This document shows, piece by piece, positions 15,900 through 24,178 of a stretch of 33,916 bases of DNA. Below the pieces are notes generated by a model, which worked only from the letters and a program-made list of their open reading frames with translations, ran no database searches and had not been told where the DNA came from. The stretch covers positions 1 to 33,916 of the forward strand of contig NZ_VOAK01000007.1 of the NCBI RefSeq assembly GCF_007859075.1, given 5' to 3'. Made by a program: the position numbers and the translations under genes. This DNA is from Gemmobacter aquaticus (lineage in GTDB: Bacteria > Pseudomonadota > Alphaproteobacteria > Rhodobacterales > Rhodobacteraceae). Each line of letters opens with the position of its first letter. The first letter of the stretch is position 1.

Positions 15900-16892
15900 T
15901 CAGAGCTTCGATGCCGCAACAAGGAAGCTCGGATCGACTGCGGCGTCATAGGACTCCAGCGAGGCCGGGATATTGCCCGTGCTCACAAAGAAATCTGCCA
16001 CCGATTTCAGATAGGCCTGCACTCCACCCCCCAGCCAGTCAGCTGACAGGCGATCCTCGACCGAAAGCAGAGTAAAGGTCGCCAGCGATTCAGAGGTGGC
16101 TTGCTCATCCAGCCCGGAGTCCTTGGCCAGCACAGGCACGAAGTCGGTCGGCGCGGCCAGATAGGCGGCATTCTGATCGTTCACTACCTTCAGAAACTTC
16201 GCCAGCAGATCCGGGTTCTCCGCAGCAAATGCGCCAGTGGTTGAGATGACGTCAAAGACGCGAATTCCCGCCGCCTCTTTCTCAGCCCCGGTCAGCAGGA
16301 CATTGCCATGTTCGAGATTGCGGCGCAGCGAGCCCCCCCACCCGCAGACCCAATCCAGATTGCCTTGCGCAAAGGCAGCGGCACCCTCTGGGGGGGCCAG
16401 ATCGACGATGTCGAGCGACTTCAGGTCGATGCCGAAATGTTCGACCTGCTTAAGGAACCCGTAGTGTGCCGCTGTGCCGATCGGCACGCCAACCGTTGTT
16501 CCGTTAAGCTCTTGCGCATTGTCTTTGGTGATCTCCAGATCACTGCGCACAACGCAATTGTCATTCTCGGAATACGTGACGGCGACGTCGACCACCTTCA
16601 GATCCTGCCCGGCCGAAGCGGCGGTGATGAAGGGCGGCACGCCTTGGCTGACCGAGATTTGCACGTCACCGGCCGCCATCGCCGCCGACATGGCGACCCC
16701 GGTGTCAAAGCTCCGCCAGTTAACCTTGACGCCAAGCTCTTGATCGAACAGGCCCTCTACCTTGGCCTTCTCGAACGGAAGTGGCCATTCGAGGAAATAG
16801 GCAACGGTTATCTCGGCGGGCTGAGCATGGGAACTGGTGGCAGTCAGCAGAGCGGCCAGCGGGCCGAGGGAAGACAGCAGGCGGCGGGTCAT
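15900..16892 (-). CDS. tauA: TauA-type sulfonate-binding periplasmic protein
   Basis: The 330-aa product begins with a signal peptide (MTRRLLSSL...SSHA, cleavage near residue 24 before QPAEITVAYF). Mature-protein blocks match TauA/SsuA: GVKVNWRSFDTGVAMSAAMAAGDVQIS, NGTTVGVPIGTAAHYGFL, LDIVDLAPPEGAAAFAQGNLDWVCGWGG, and a C-terminal ADFFVSTGNIPASLESYD. The start at 16892 is chosen for the signal peptide and GGAGAGA 6 nt upstream. An operator-like element lies 25 nt upstream of the start. It should deliver taurine or a related sulfonate to TauBC; the exact ligand cannot be read from sequence. Confidence 0.88.
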   Translation of the reverse strand: MTRRLLSSLGPLAALLTATSSHAQPAEITVAYFLEWPLPFEKAKVEGLFDQELGVKVNWRSFDTGVAMSAAMAAGDVQISVSQGVPPFITAASAGQDLKVVDVAVTYSENDNCVVRSDLEITKDNAQELNGTTVGVPIGTAAHYGFLKQVEHFGIDLKSLDIVDLAPPEGAAAFAQGNLDWVCGWGGSLRRNLEHGNVLLTGAEKEAAGIRVFDVISTTGAFAAENPDLLAKFLKVVNDQNAAYLAAPTDFVPVLAKDSGLDEQATSESLATFTLLSVEDRLSADWLGGGVQAYLKSVADFFVSTGNIPASLESYDAAVDPSFLVAASKL

Positions 16893-16917
16893 CAGTCTCT
16901 CCGGAGGAAGGGTCGAA

Positions 16918-16944
16918 AATAATCGACTCAAGTTATCGTTATTC
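16918..16944 (-). promoter_or_regulatory. Operator-like element, copy 4 (ahead of tauA)
   Basis: On the minus strand this reads GAATAACGA-TAACTTGA-GTCGATTAT. The core ACGA-N8-GTCG is the same as in the metQ and SfnB copies, with divergence in the outer bases. It ends 25 nt before the tauA ATG and has the same orientation relative to its gene as the copies at metQ, msuE and the 190-aa gene. Confidence 0.55.
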
Positions 16945-17044
16945 AGGAGGGAACAGGATTTGCGGGCCGGTGACCATTCCAAAGGCGTGGGACAAAAGGC
17001 GATGAACCTGCTGGCAAGTCAGCACCCAACACAAGATAATTCTC

Positions 17045-17956
17045 TCACAGACCGGACTGCGCCACATCCAGAAGAGGTTTGGCCTGTGTGACTGTAGATC
17101 CGGGTGCGACGGAATGCGTAAGCCAGACGCCGCCGCCGATGGAGCTGCCGCGCCCCACCGTCACGCGACCAAGCACAGTTGCGCCAGCGTAGATGACCAC
17201 ATCATCCTCCAGCACCGGATGGCGCGGCTGCCCCTTGACCAGCGCGCCGGTCTCGTCAACCTCAAAGCGTTTGGCGCCGAGTGTGACGTGCTGATATAGG
17301 CGCACATTGCGCCCGATCACCGTCGTCTCGCCGATCACCACGCCGGTGCCGTGATCTACGAAGAATGCAGGTCCGATCTTCGCGCCAGGGTGAATGTCGA
17401 TCCCGGTAAGCGAGTGCGACAGTTCAGCCATGATGCGCGCCGTCATGGTGGCGCCGTGGCGATGTAACTCGTGCGCCAGCCGATGCCGCAAGATGGCAGC
17501 AAGGCCCGGAAAGCAGAACACCACCTCGTCAAGGCTCTTCGCAGAAGGATCGCCCGCAAACGCGGCAGAGATATCGGTGTCATGCACGTCGCGCACCCGC
17601 ACCAGTGCAGACAAATAGGCGTCAGCGATGGCATGGGCGCGGGCGGCCGCACCCTCGCTATCAGAGCCCTCGGCCAGCATGAACTCCAGCCTCAATTGCA
17701 CCGCAAGCCGCGAACGGACCGAGATCAGCATTCGCGCCACATGGGCATCGGTGGCCTCAGCTGTCAGCCCCGCCGGGCCGAAATGGCGTGGATAGAGCAA
17801 GCCCACTGTATCGATCTGAATCTGCGCGATTTCCGCACGAGAGGGCAGTTGCGGCAACACCCTGCCCGGATAGCGTCGCTGTTGTGAAACCAGCCGGATA
17901 AGCCGCAGCTGTTCGGTGATGGCGGAAATGTCAGAAAGTGGGGTCTGATCGGTCAC
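17045..17956 (-). CDS. cysE: Serine O-acetyltransferase (CysE/EpsC/SrpH type)
   Basis: The enzyme makes O-acetylserine from serine and acetyl-CoA, the acceptor for sulfide in cysteine synthesis and commonly the inducer signal of sulfur-starvation systems. The product has a helical N-terminal domain and a C-terminal left-handed beta-helix with GIDIHPGAKIGPAFFVDHGTGVVIGE, which includes the catalytic Asp-His region, then RNVRLYQHVTLGAK and hexapeptide repeats. I choose the GTG at 17956 (VTDQTPLSD), giving 303 aa, the size of SrpH-like plasmid enzymes. The same frame is open further upstream without an ATG, so the N-terminus is uncertain. It is last in the msuE-sfnG-transporter operon, after livF. 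Confidence 0.82.
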   Translation of the reverse strand: MTDQTPLSDISAITEQLRLIRLVSQQRRYPGRVLPQLPSRAEIAQIQIDTVGLLYPRHFGPAGLTAEATDAHVARMLISVRSRLAVQLRLEFMLAEGSDSEGAAARAHAIADAYLSALVRVRDVHDTDISAAFAGDPSAKSLDEVVFCFPGLAAILRHRLAHELHRHGATMTARIMAELSHSLTGIDIHPGAKIGPAFFVDHGTGVVIGETTVIGRNVRLYQHVTLGAKRFEVDETGALVKGQPRHPVLEDDVVIYAGATVLGRVTVGRGSSIGGGVWLTHSVAPGSTVTQAKPLLDVAQSGL

Positions 17957-17991
17957 GGCGCTGCCCAGGAGCGGAACGAGAGGCGGCAGGG

Positions 17992-18060
17992 CTATCGGAT
18001 GCCGCCCACCTTGCCAAGAGATGAGACCTTTTGAATTTTGGTCCGAAACAGTTGTGCCAT
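17992..18060 (-). CDS. Possible 22-aa leader ORF ahead of serine acetyltransferase
   Basis: Between livF and the acetyltransferase, ATG at 18060 follows TGAGGA and opens MAQLFRTKIQKVSSLGKVGGIR, closed by TAG at 17992-17994, 35 nt before the GTG chosen for the next gene. It is in a different frame from that gene. It may be a translational-coupling leader, an out-of-frame piece of an older N-terminus, or chance. Confidence 0.25.
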   Translation of the reverse strand: MAQLFRTKIQKVSSLGKVGGIR

Positions 18061-18071
18061 TCCTCAAGGGA

Positions 18072-18818
18072 TCAGACCGAAGCCCCACCCAGATAGCTGT
18101 CGCGGATGTCGCTGCGCGCGGCCAGATCGGCAGCACGACCCTGCAGCACGCTGCGGCCGTTCTCGATGACCGTCGCGTTATGGGCATGTTTCAGCGCAAC
18201 GGCCGAGTTCTGCTCGGCCACCAGAAGGGTAAGGCCTGTTTCGACGTTGAGCCGGGTGAGCGCCTCAAAGATTTCGGTCACCACAAGGGGGGCCAATCCC
18301 ATCGAGGGCTCATCCAGAACAAAGAGCCTCGGCCGAGCCATCAGCCCGCGACCGATCGCCGCCATCTGCTGCTCACCGCCCGAGGTCAGGCCGGCGGCCA
18401 CTTTGCGGCGCTCCTTCAGCCGAGGGAACAGATCATAGACCTGCTCCAGCCCTTGCGCGATGGATGTACGACGCAGACCGCGACCGATGGCGCCAGTAAT
18501 CAGGTTCTCTTCGATCGTCAGGTTCTTGAAGCAACGCCGCCCCTCCAGCACCGGAACGAGGCCCCGTCGCAAGTGGTCGCCTGGATCATGTGCCGTCACA
18601 TCTTGCCCGTCGAACAGGATATGCCCGGCGGAGATGCGCCCGCGTTCAGCAGGCAAGAGGTTCGATGCCGCTTTCAGCAGCGTCGTCTTGCCTGCGCCGT
18701 TCGCACCCAGAAGCGCCGCGAATTCGCCCTCGGCCAAGCTCAGGCTGACGCCATGCAGCGCGGCAATCGCCCCTCCATAGCTGGCCTCGACATCACGAAA
18801 CTCCAACAAGACCGACAT
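18072..18818 (-). CDS. livF: LivF-type ABC transporter ATPase
   Basis: The 248-aa product has Walker A GANGAGKTT, the LivF-specific LVPVLEGRRCFKNLTIEENL segment, a shortened signature SGGEQQMAAIGRGL, Walker B LFVLDEPSMGLAP and LLVAEQNSAVALKHAHNATVIENG. It is the second ATPase of a branched-chain-amino-acid-type importer. The ATG at 18818 (MSVLLEF) is preceded by a G-rich GGGGGCC. It follows the binding-protein gene by 55 bp. In this operon, between a dimethylsulfone monooxygenase and serine acetyltransferase, the transporter probably takes up an organosulfur compound rather than leucine. Confidence 0.87.
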   Translation of the reverse strand: MSVLLEFRDVEASYGGAIAALHGVSLSLAEGEFAALLGANGAGKTTLLKAASNLLPAERGRISAGHILFDGQDVTAHDPGDHLRRGLVPVLEGRRCFKNLTIEENLITGAIGRGLRRTSIAQGLEQVYDLFPRLKERRKVAAGLTSGGEQQMAAIGRGLMARPRLFVLDEPSMGLAPLVVTEIFEALTRLNVETGLTLLVAEQNSAVALKHAHNATVIENGRSVLQGRAADLAARSDIRDSYLGGASV

Positions 18819-18873
18819 ACTGGCCCCCTTTTCCCGGAAGATGTGGCGCCCGCGCCCGGGCGCCACGCTGACT

Positions 18874-20199
18874 TCAGTTGCTGACGGTGCCCTCGGCATC
18901 CGCTTCTGTGCGGATGGGCAACCCCTTTTCCTTGGCATAGGCCTCGGACGACTTTTCAATGATGGGGCGCAACAGCGACCAGTCCGGAGCGATCCAGTCG
19001 CTGACCACGTTCCATTTCTGGCCATCCCATTGCTGGAAGGTGACGTAGCCTTCGCCCTCGTGGTTGTCGTAGGTCACGTTGATCGAATGGAACAGGTTCT
19101 CGGCCCCTAGTTCCTTCACCCGATCCGTCGAAAGCTGCAGGTGTTCGAAGCCCCAGCGAACTTCGTCGCCGGTCAATGTGCGGTTGCCGAACTTGGCTTG
19201 CGCGATCCGCACCGCTTCAACGTTCAGGATGCCGTTCACGATGCCGAGGTTATGGTAGACCGATCCAATACGGGCCGGATCTGACAGGTTGCCCCGCCCT
19301 TCGTCATAGACCGTCTTGATGATTTCCTGCAGCACCGGATACTGGTTGCCCGAAGCCTGGGTGGTGATGGCGGTGTAGCCGATGGCGGCATCACCTGCCG
19401 GGCGCACGTCCTCTTCCGAGTTGGACCAGACGTTGCCGATGATACGGTCCACCGGAAAGCCATTGCGCTGCGCCGTGGTCAGCGCCACCGGGTTCATCAC
19501 GCCCCAGCCCCGCAGCACAACATAGTCGGGCCGCTCGCGCCGGATCTGCAGCCATTGCGCGCCCTGTTCATTGCCCGGATGCGGCACCTCGATCTGCACC
19601 AGATCGAAGCCGTATTTCTCGGCCAGCAGCTCGTAGATCGGGATCGTCTCCTTACCATACGGCGAGCCGTGATAGAGGACCGCGATCTTCTTGCCCTTCA
19701 GGGCCTCATGCCCGCCTTCCTTGCCGGCGATATAGTTCACGATGCCCGAGGTTTCCGAATAAGGGTTCAGCAGCAGCGGGAAGACATAGGGGAAGACGCG
19801 CCCGTCGGTCGTATCCGTGCGGCCATGGTTGATGGTGATCAGCGGCACCTTGTCAGCAGTGACGCCATCGATCATTGCATAGGCAATGCCCACAGAAAGC
19901 GGGTTCCAGGCTGCGATGCCGGGGTTCGACTTCAGCCGCTGATAGACCTCTACACCCTTTTCGACCTCGTATTCGGTCTCGCCCTCGGACCAGGTGAGTT
20001 TAACCCCGTTCACCCCACCGTCGCGGGTGTTGATTAGGTTGAGGTAGTCGATGAACCCGCCGAAGAACCCCGTGCCACCGGCGGCATAGGGGCCGACCCG
20101 GTAGGATTGCAGCGGAAAGTGCTGCTCGTCCGAGAGTGCGGGGCTGGCGAGGAAGGCCGCCGCCAGCAGTGCAGGCGCGACGCGTTTGAGGAAAGACAT
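18874..20199 (-). CDS. Peripla_BP_6-type periplasmic binding protein of the sulfur-operon transporter
   Basis: The 441-aa product has a signal peptide (MSFLKRVAPALLAAAFLASPALS, cleavage near residue 23) and a type I periplasmic-binding fold: YRVGPYAAGGTGFFGGFIDYLNLINTRDGG at the start, VPLITINHGRTDTTDGRVFPYVFPLL, KKIAVLYHGSPYGKETIPI, and a C-terminal HEGEGYVTFQQWDGQKWNVVSDWI. It is longer than LivJ/LivK (about 370 aa) and closer in style to the large binding proteins that serve amides and aromatic acids. AGGAG lies 9 nt before the start. Its position with sfnG and msuE suggests that it binds a sulfone, sulfonate or sulfonamide, which is inference. Confidence 0.85.
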   Translation of the reverse strand: MSFLKRVAPALLAAAFLASPALSDEQHFPLQSYRVGPYAAGGTGFFGGFIDYLNLINTRDGGVNGVKLTWSEGETEYEVEKGVEVYQRLKSNPGIAAWNPLSVGIAYAMIDGVTADKVPLITINHGRTDTTDGRVFPYVFPLLLNPYSETSGIVNYIAGKEGGHEALKGKKIAVLYHGSPYGKETIPIYELLAEKYGFDLVQIEVPHPGNEQGAQWLQIRRERPDYVVLRGWGVMNPVALTTAQRNGFPVDRIIGNVWSNSEEDVRPAGDAAIGYTAITTQASGNQYPVLQEIIKTVYDEGRGNLSDPARIGSVYHNLGIVNGILNVEAVRIAQAKFGNRTLTGDEVRWGFEHLQLSTDRVKELGAENLFHSINVTYDNHEGEGYVTFQQWDGQKWNVVSDWIAPDWSLLRPIIEKSSEAYAKEKGLPIRTEADAEGTVSN

Positions 20200-20226
20200 G
20201 GAAAAGCTCCTGTTTGTGGGGATGGG

Positions 20227-21267
20227 TCAGCCGCGTCGGACCAGCGCGCGCAGGCGGGCTGACAGGCGGGAGAGGATGGCCGAAAGCCCGTTGGGCTCGG
20301 CGATGAGGAATAGGATGATGGTGCCGCCCAGCACGATGCGCTCGATCAGCTTGATCAGGCCCGCATCGATCAGACCGTCGAAGGCAAAGGCGGACAGACG
20401 GCCCAGCAGCAGCGGAAACACCACGATCAGCCCAGCGCCAAGAAAGGTGCCGCGAATTGTGGCAAGCCCGCCGATGATGACGATGAACAGGATCTGGAAT
20501 GATCGGTCGAGGTTGAAGCCCGCAGGCTCTACCGTGCGTAGATAGGTGAAGGCCCAGAGCACCCCTGCGATGCCGATGATTCCCGACGACAGCGCGAAGG
20601 CCACCAGCTTTGTGCGCAGGACCGGAACACCGATGACCTTGGCGGCGGTCTCATTGTCGCGCACGGCAATCAGGTTCACCCCTTCCGGCCCCGAGACGAT
20701 ACGATGCACCAGCAGCGTGATTGCGGTCACTATGGTAAGCGAAAAGAGGTAGCGCCCCACCGCACTGTCCAGGCGCAGCCCCGCCAGTTCGATCACCGGG
20801 GCGGCGATGATGCCCGAGGGACTGCCATTGGAAAACCAGCTGAATTTCGTCAACGCCCACTGCACGAAGAACTGCGCGGCCAGCGTAGAGACCGCGAGAT
20901 AGAAGCCGCGCAGCCGCAGACTCGGCAGGCCGAAGACCAGCCCGATGACGGCGGCGGTCAGCGCGGCCAGCACGATCGACACCGGGATCGGCAGGCCGGT
21001 TCGTAGATCAAAGTTGTAGGCGGCGAAGGCACCCACGGCCATGAAGGCCGCCGATCCAAGTGAGACCTGCCCGCAGTAGCCGGTCAGCAAGTTAAGCCCC
21101 AGCCCGGCAAGCGACAGGGCAAGGAAGGGCAGAAGGATCGCCTCAAGCACATAGGGGCTGGCGGTCAGAGGCACGGCCACGAAGCCCAGGCTGAGCACCA
21201 CCAGCACAGGCAGCGAGAACCCGGTGGCCAGACGCGCCCCGGTGACGGATGCAGAGAAGACGGACAT
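20227..21267 (-). CDS. livM: LivM-type ABC transporter permease
   Basis: The 346-aa product has about nine membrane segments and the LivM pattern: LLTGYCGQVSLGSAAFMAVGAFAAY, VFGLPSLRLRGFYLAVSTLAAQF, LIAVRDNETAAKVIGVPVLRTKLVAFALSSGIIGIAGVLWAF and IVIIGGLATIRGTFLGAGLI. The ATG at 21267 lies 1 bp after the livH stop, so the two are translationally linked. It forms the heterodimeric channel with LivH. Confidence 0.88.
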   Translation of the reverse strand: MSVFSASVTGARLATGFSLPVLVVLSLGFVAVPLTASPYVLEAILLPFLALSLAGLGLNLLTGYCGQVSLGSAAFMAVGAFAAYNFDLRTGLPIPVSIVLAALTAAVIGLVFGLPSLRLRGFYLAVSTLAAQFFVQWALTKFSWFSNGSPSGIIAAPVIELAGLRLDSAVGRYLFSLTIVTAITLLVHRIVSGPEGVNLIAVRDNETAAKVIGVPVLRTKLVAFALSSGIIGIAGVLWAFTYLRTVEPAGFNLDRSFQILFIVIIGGLATIRGTFLGAGLIVVFPLLLGRLSAFAFDGLIDAGLIKLIERIVLGGTIILFLIAEPNGLSAILSRLSARLRALVRRG

Positions 21268-21268
21268 G

Positions 21269-22165
21269 TCAGTATCTTTCCACGCGTTTTTGGCCAAACA
21301 GTCCCGACGGCCGCACGAGCAGGACAATCAGCGCCACGGCATAGGCGAACCAACCCTCGATGCCGCCGCCGAAGAACGGGCCGATATAGACCTCGGCCAG
21401 CTTCTCGGTCGCACCGATCACCAGGCCTGCCACGATGGCACCGAGGATGGAGTCGAAGCCACCCAGCACCAGCACCGGCAACGCCTTCAGCACGATCAGC
21501 GACAGTGAAAACTGTACCCCCAGCCGTGCGCCCCACAAGAGACCCGCGACCAGCGCCACCACCCCGGCGGCAGCCCAGACGGTGGCCCAGATCCGGTCCA
21601 ACCGCAGGCCCACGGCCAATGCAGCAAACTGGTCATCGGCCACGGCGCGGAAAGCAAGCCCAGTATGGGTAAAGCGGAAGAACGCCGTCAGAGCCGCCAC
21701 CAAGGCCGCCGCAATCGCCGCGGCCACCAGATCGAAGGTCGAGATGAAGATGCCCCAGACCTCGAACGGCGCATTTGAGATGCCCAGATCCAGCCGATGC
21801 ACCTGCGTGCCCCAGATGAGCTGGGCTGCGCCCTCGATGACATAGGACAGGCCGAGCGTGGCCATGAACAGCGTCATGGGTGAGCGGTTGGCCAAAGGGC
21901 GCAGCACCGTGCGTTCAATCCCGAAGCCAAGTGCCGTCATCGCGGCCAAAGTCACTGCCACCGACACCCAGAACGGCACACCGCGCTCGACGAGGTTGAC
22001 AAAGGTCAGCGCGGCGAACAGCACCATCGCGCCCTGTGCAAAGTTCAGCACGCCCGAGGTCTTGTAGATCAGCACAAAGCCAATCGCGACCAGCGCATAC
22101 ATGACGCCTGACAGCAACCCGCCCACGGCGACCTCGGCGGCGAACAAAAGCTCGAACCAGTCCAT
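21269..22165 (-). CDS. livH: LivH-type ABC transporter permease
   Basis: The 298-aa product has about eight membrane segments and the LivH blocks GGLLSGVMYALVAIGFVLIYKTSGVLNFAQGAMVLFAAL, FRAVADDQFAALAVGLRLDRIWATVWAAAGVVALVAGLLWG and VLGGFDSILGAIVAGLVIGATE. The ATG at 22165 shares its A with the livG stop (TGATG), a common coupling arrangement; a GTG one codon earlier (22168) is an alternative. Confidence 0.88.
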   Translation of the reverse strand: MDWFELLFAAEVAVGGLLSGVMYALVAIGFVLIYKTSGVLNFAQGAMVLFAALTFVNLVERGVPFWVSVAVTLAAMTALGFGIERTVLRPLANRSPMTLFMATLGLSYVIEGAAQLIWGTQVHRLDLGISNAPFEVWGIFISTFDLVAAAIAAALVAALTAFFRFTHTGLAFRAVADDQFAALAVGLRLDRIWATVWAAAGVVALVAGLLWGARLGVQFSLSLIVLKALPVLVLGGFDSILGAIVAGLVIGATEKLAEVYIGPFFGGGIEGWFAYAVALIVLLVRPSGLFGQKRVERY

Positions 22166-23034
22166 CACGCCGCCTCCGCACCCAGATATGCCCGGATCAC
22201 ATCGGGGTCGCGGCGCACCTCTGGCGGGGTGCCATCCGCGATCTTTACGCCGTGATCGAGTACCGCGATACGATCGGAAAGGCCCATGACAACGCCGATG
22301 TCATGCTCGATCAGGATTGTGGCAAGACCCAGCCGATCGCGGGCAGAACGCACATGAGCCGCCATCTCGGCCTTTTCGGTGGCGGTCATCCCGGCCATCG
22401 GCTCGTCCAGCAATAGCACTTTCGGTGACGCGACGAGCGCGCGCGCCAGTTCCACCTGCTTTTGCAGACCATACGGTAGGGTGGATACCAGCCGGTGCAG
22501 ATGCGCCGTGATTCCAAGAAACCCTGCCACATCCCGAACTCTGTCCGCCACCTCTGCCGCCTCTGCCCGCGCGCCTGGCAGGCCCGCGAGCTGCGCCAGC
22601 AGGCCGTGACGGCGGCGGAACACCAGCCCGGCGGCGACGTTCTGCTCCACGGTCAGGCCAGGGAACAACGCGAGGTTCTGGAAGGTGCGCGCAACGCCCA
22701 ACTTTGGCAGCGCCTCAGGGCGCAGATGCCTCAGGCGCCGCCCGCCCAGATGGATATATCCGGCGTCGGCCTGATAAAGCCCGCTGATCACGTTGACCAA
22801 CGAGGACTTGCCCGCCCCGTTCGGCCCGATGACCGCCCGGATCTCGCCCGGACGCAGGTCAAAGGATACATCGCGCAGCGCATGGATGCCTCCGAAGCTG
22901 AGGCTGACCCCCTCCAGCGCAAGCGCGCTGTGCGGCGCATGGATGCTCTCTGGCGCCAGCTCTGGCACGCGCGCGGCAATCGGTGGCTGCGCCAGTCGCG
23001 CAGCCTCCAACCCGCCCGTCAGGACGCTCAACAT
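22165..23034 (-). CDS. livG: LivG-type ABC transporter ATPase
   Basis: The 289-aa product has a 35-residue proline/alanine-rich N-terminal extension, then ALEGVSLSFGGIHALRDVSFDLRPGEIRAVIGPNGAGKSS with Walker A, VARTFQNLALFPGLTVEQNV, the degenerate LivG-type signature LPYGLQKQVELARAL, Walker B VLLLDEPMAGMT and LIEHDIGVVMGLSDRIAVLDHG. GGAGA lies 8 nt before the ATG. It follows sfnG by 30 bp and overlaps livH. Confidence 0.87.
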   Translation of the reverse strand: MLSVLTGGLEAARLAQPPIAARVPELAPESIHAPHSALALEGVSLSFGGIHALRDVSFDLRPGEIRAVIGPNGAGKSSLVNVISGLYQADAGYIHLGGRRLRHLRPEALPKLGVARTFQNLALFPGLTVEQNVAAGLVFRRRHGLLAQLAGLPGARAEAAEVADRVRDVAGFLGITAHLHRLVSTLPYGLQKQVELARALVASPKVLLLDEPMAGMTATEKAEMAAHVRSARDRLGLATILIEHDIGVVMGLSDRIAVLDHGVKIADGTPPEVRRDPDVIRAYLGAEAA

Positions 23035-23064
23035 TTCAGTCTCCGATCCGGTGAAAGGGCGGCC

Positions 23065-24159
23065 TTACTCGGCAGCCACCAGTTCCTTGGCACGCTGCGC
23101 CTCTAGCTGGCGCACCAGCGGGATCACATGCTTGCCGAAATATTCGACCTCTTCCTGGAAGTGCAGGAAACCAAGCAAGACAAGGTCGGCGCCCGCATCC
23201 TTTAGCGCTATGATGCGCTCGGCCACTTGCTCGGGGGTGCCGATCAGGTTCGACCGGAAGCCATCGTTGTATTGCACCAGATCAGCGAAGCTCGATTTCG
23301 CCCAGTTGCCCTCGCCTTCAGGGCTGGCCTTGCCTGCGTTTTTCACCTCATGGGCAAAGCCCTGCACTGCCTCAGGGTTGGCCTTCGCGACGATCTCGTC
23401 CACCACGGAGCGCGCGGCCTGTTCGCTGTCGCGTACCACGGCAAAGGCGTTGATGCCGATCTTCACCTTGTTGCCGGTTTCCGTAGCTTTGGCCCGGATA
23501 TCATCGACCTGCGCGCGCAGCCCCTCTGGAGTGTTGCCGTTGGTGAAGTACCAGTCTGACACCCGCGCGGCCATATCCCGAGCGGCGCGACTGGATCCGC
23601 CCTGGAACACTTCGGGCAGCGGTTGCAGGGGCTTGGGTTTCATTGTGTAGTTGGAGAAGCGGTAGAAATCGCCGCGGAAGGTGAAATCGTCCTGCGTCCA
23701 GATACCTTTCAGCGCGCGGATGAACTCCTCCGACCGGCAATAGCGTTCGTCATGGTCCAGCCACAGCTCGCCAATGGCCGAGAACTCGCCACGGAACCAG
23801 CCAGACACGATATTGACCGCGATGCGGGCATCGGTAAGGTGGCTGATTGTTGCGACCTGCTTGGCCACCACCGCCGGGTTCCACGGCCCGGGAAGGATTG
23901 CGGCAATCACCTTGAGCCGCGTTGTATGGGCCAGCAGATCATGGCTGAACGCCACCGACTCATGCTGGTTGTCGGCGCCATAGCCGGCGGTAAACCGGAT
24001 CTGGCTCAGCGCATAATCAAACCCCGCTGCCTCTGCGATCTGGGCAAGCTTGCGATTGTATTCGGGAGTCCAACTGGTGCGCTGTTCGATGTTCGAAATA
24101 ACAAGGCCGCCCGAGACGTTGGGCACCCAATAGGCGAACTTGATCGGATCTTTCGTCAT
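23065..24159 (-). CDS. sfnG: Dimethylsulfone monooxygenase, SfnG-like
   Basis: SfnG uses FMNH2 and O2 to convert dimethylsulfone to methanesulfinate and formaldehyde. The 364-aa product matches this family closely in PIKFAYWVPNVSGGLVISNIEQRTSW, IAEAAGFDYALSQIRFTAGYGADNQHESVAFS, PGPWNPAVVAKQVATISHLTDARIAVNIVSGWF, PLPEVFQGGSSRAARDMAARVSDWYFTNGN and LGFLHFQEEVEYFGKHVIPLV. It has the luciferase-like TIM-barrel fold and no signal peptide. The start at 24159 (MTKDPIKF) follows AAAGGAA. It lies 19 bp after the FMN reductase gene that would supply its reduced flavin. In Pseudomonas putida sfnG is switched on by a sigma-54 activator; no such gene is seen here. Confidence 0.88.
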   Translation of the reverse strand: MTKDPIKFAYWVPNVSGGLVISNIEQRTSWTPEYNRKLAQIAEAAGFDYALSQIRFTAGYGADNQHESVAFSHDLLAHTTRLKVIAAILPGPWNPAVVAKQVATISHLTDARIAVNIVSGWFRGEFSAIGELWLDHDERYCRSEEFIRALKGIWTQDDFTFRGDFYRFSNYTMKPKPLQPLPEVFQGGSSRAARDMAARVSDWYFTNGNTPEGLRAQVDDIRAKATETGNKVKIGINAFAVVRDSEQAARSVVDEIVAKANPEAVQGFAHEVKNAGKASPEGEGNWAKSSFADLVQYNDGFRSNLIGTPEQVAERIIALKDAGADLVLLGFLHFQEEVEYFGKHVIPLVRQLEAQRAKELVAAE

Positions 24160-24178
24160 TTCAGGTTCCTTTGCGGGA

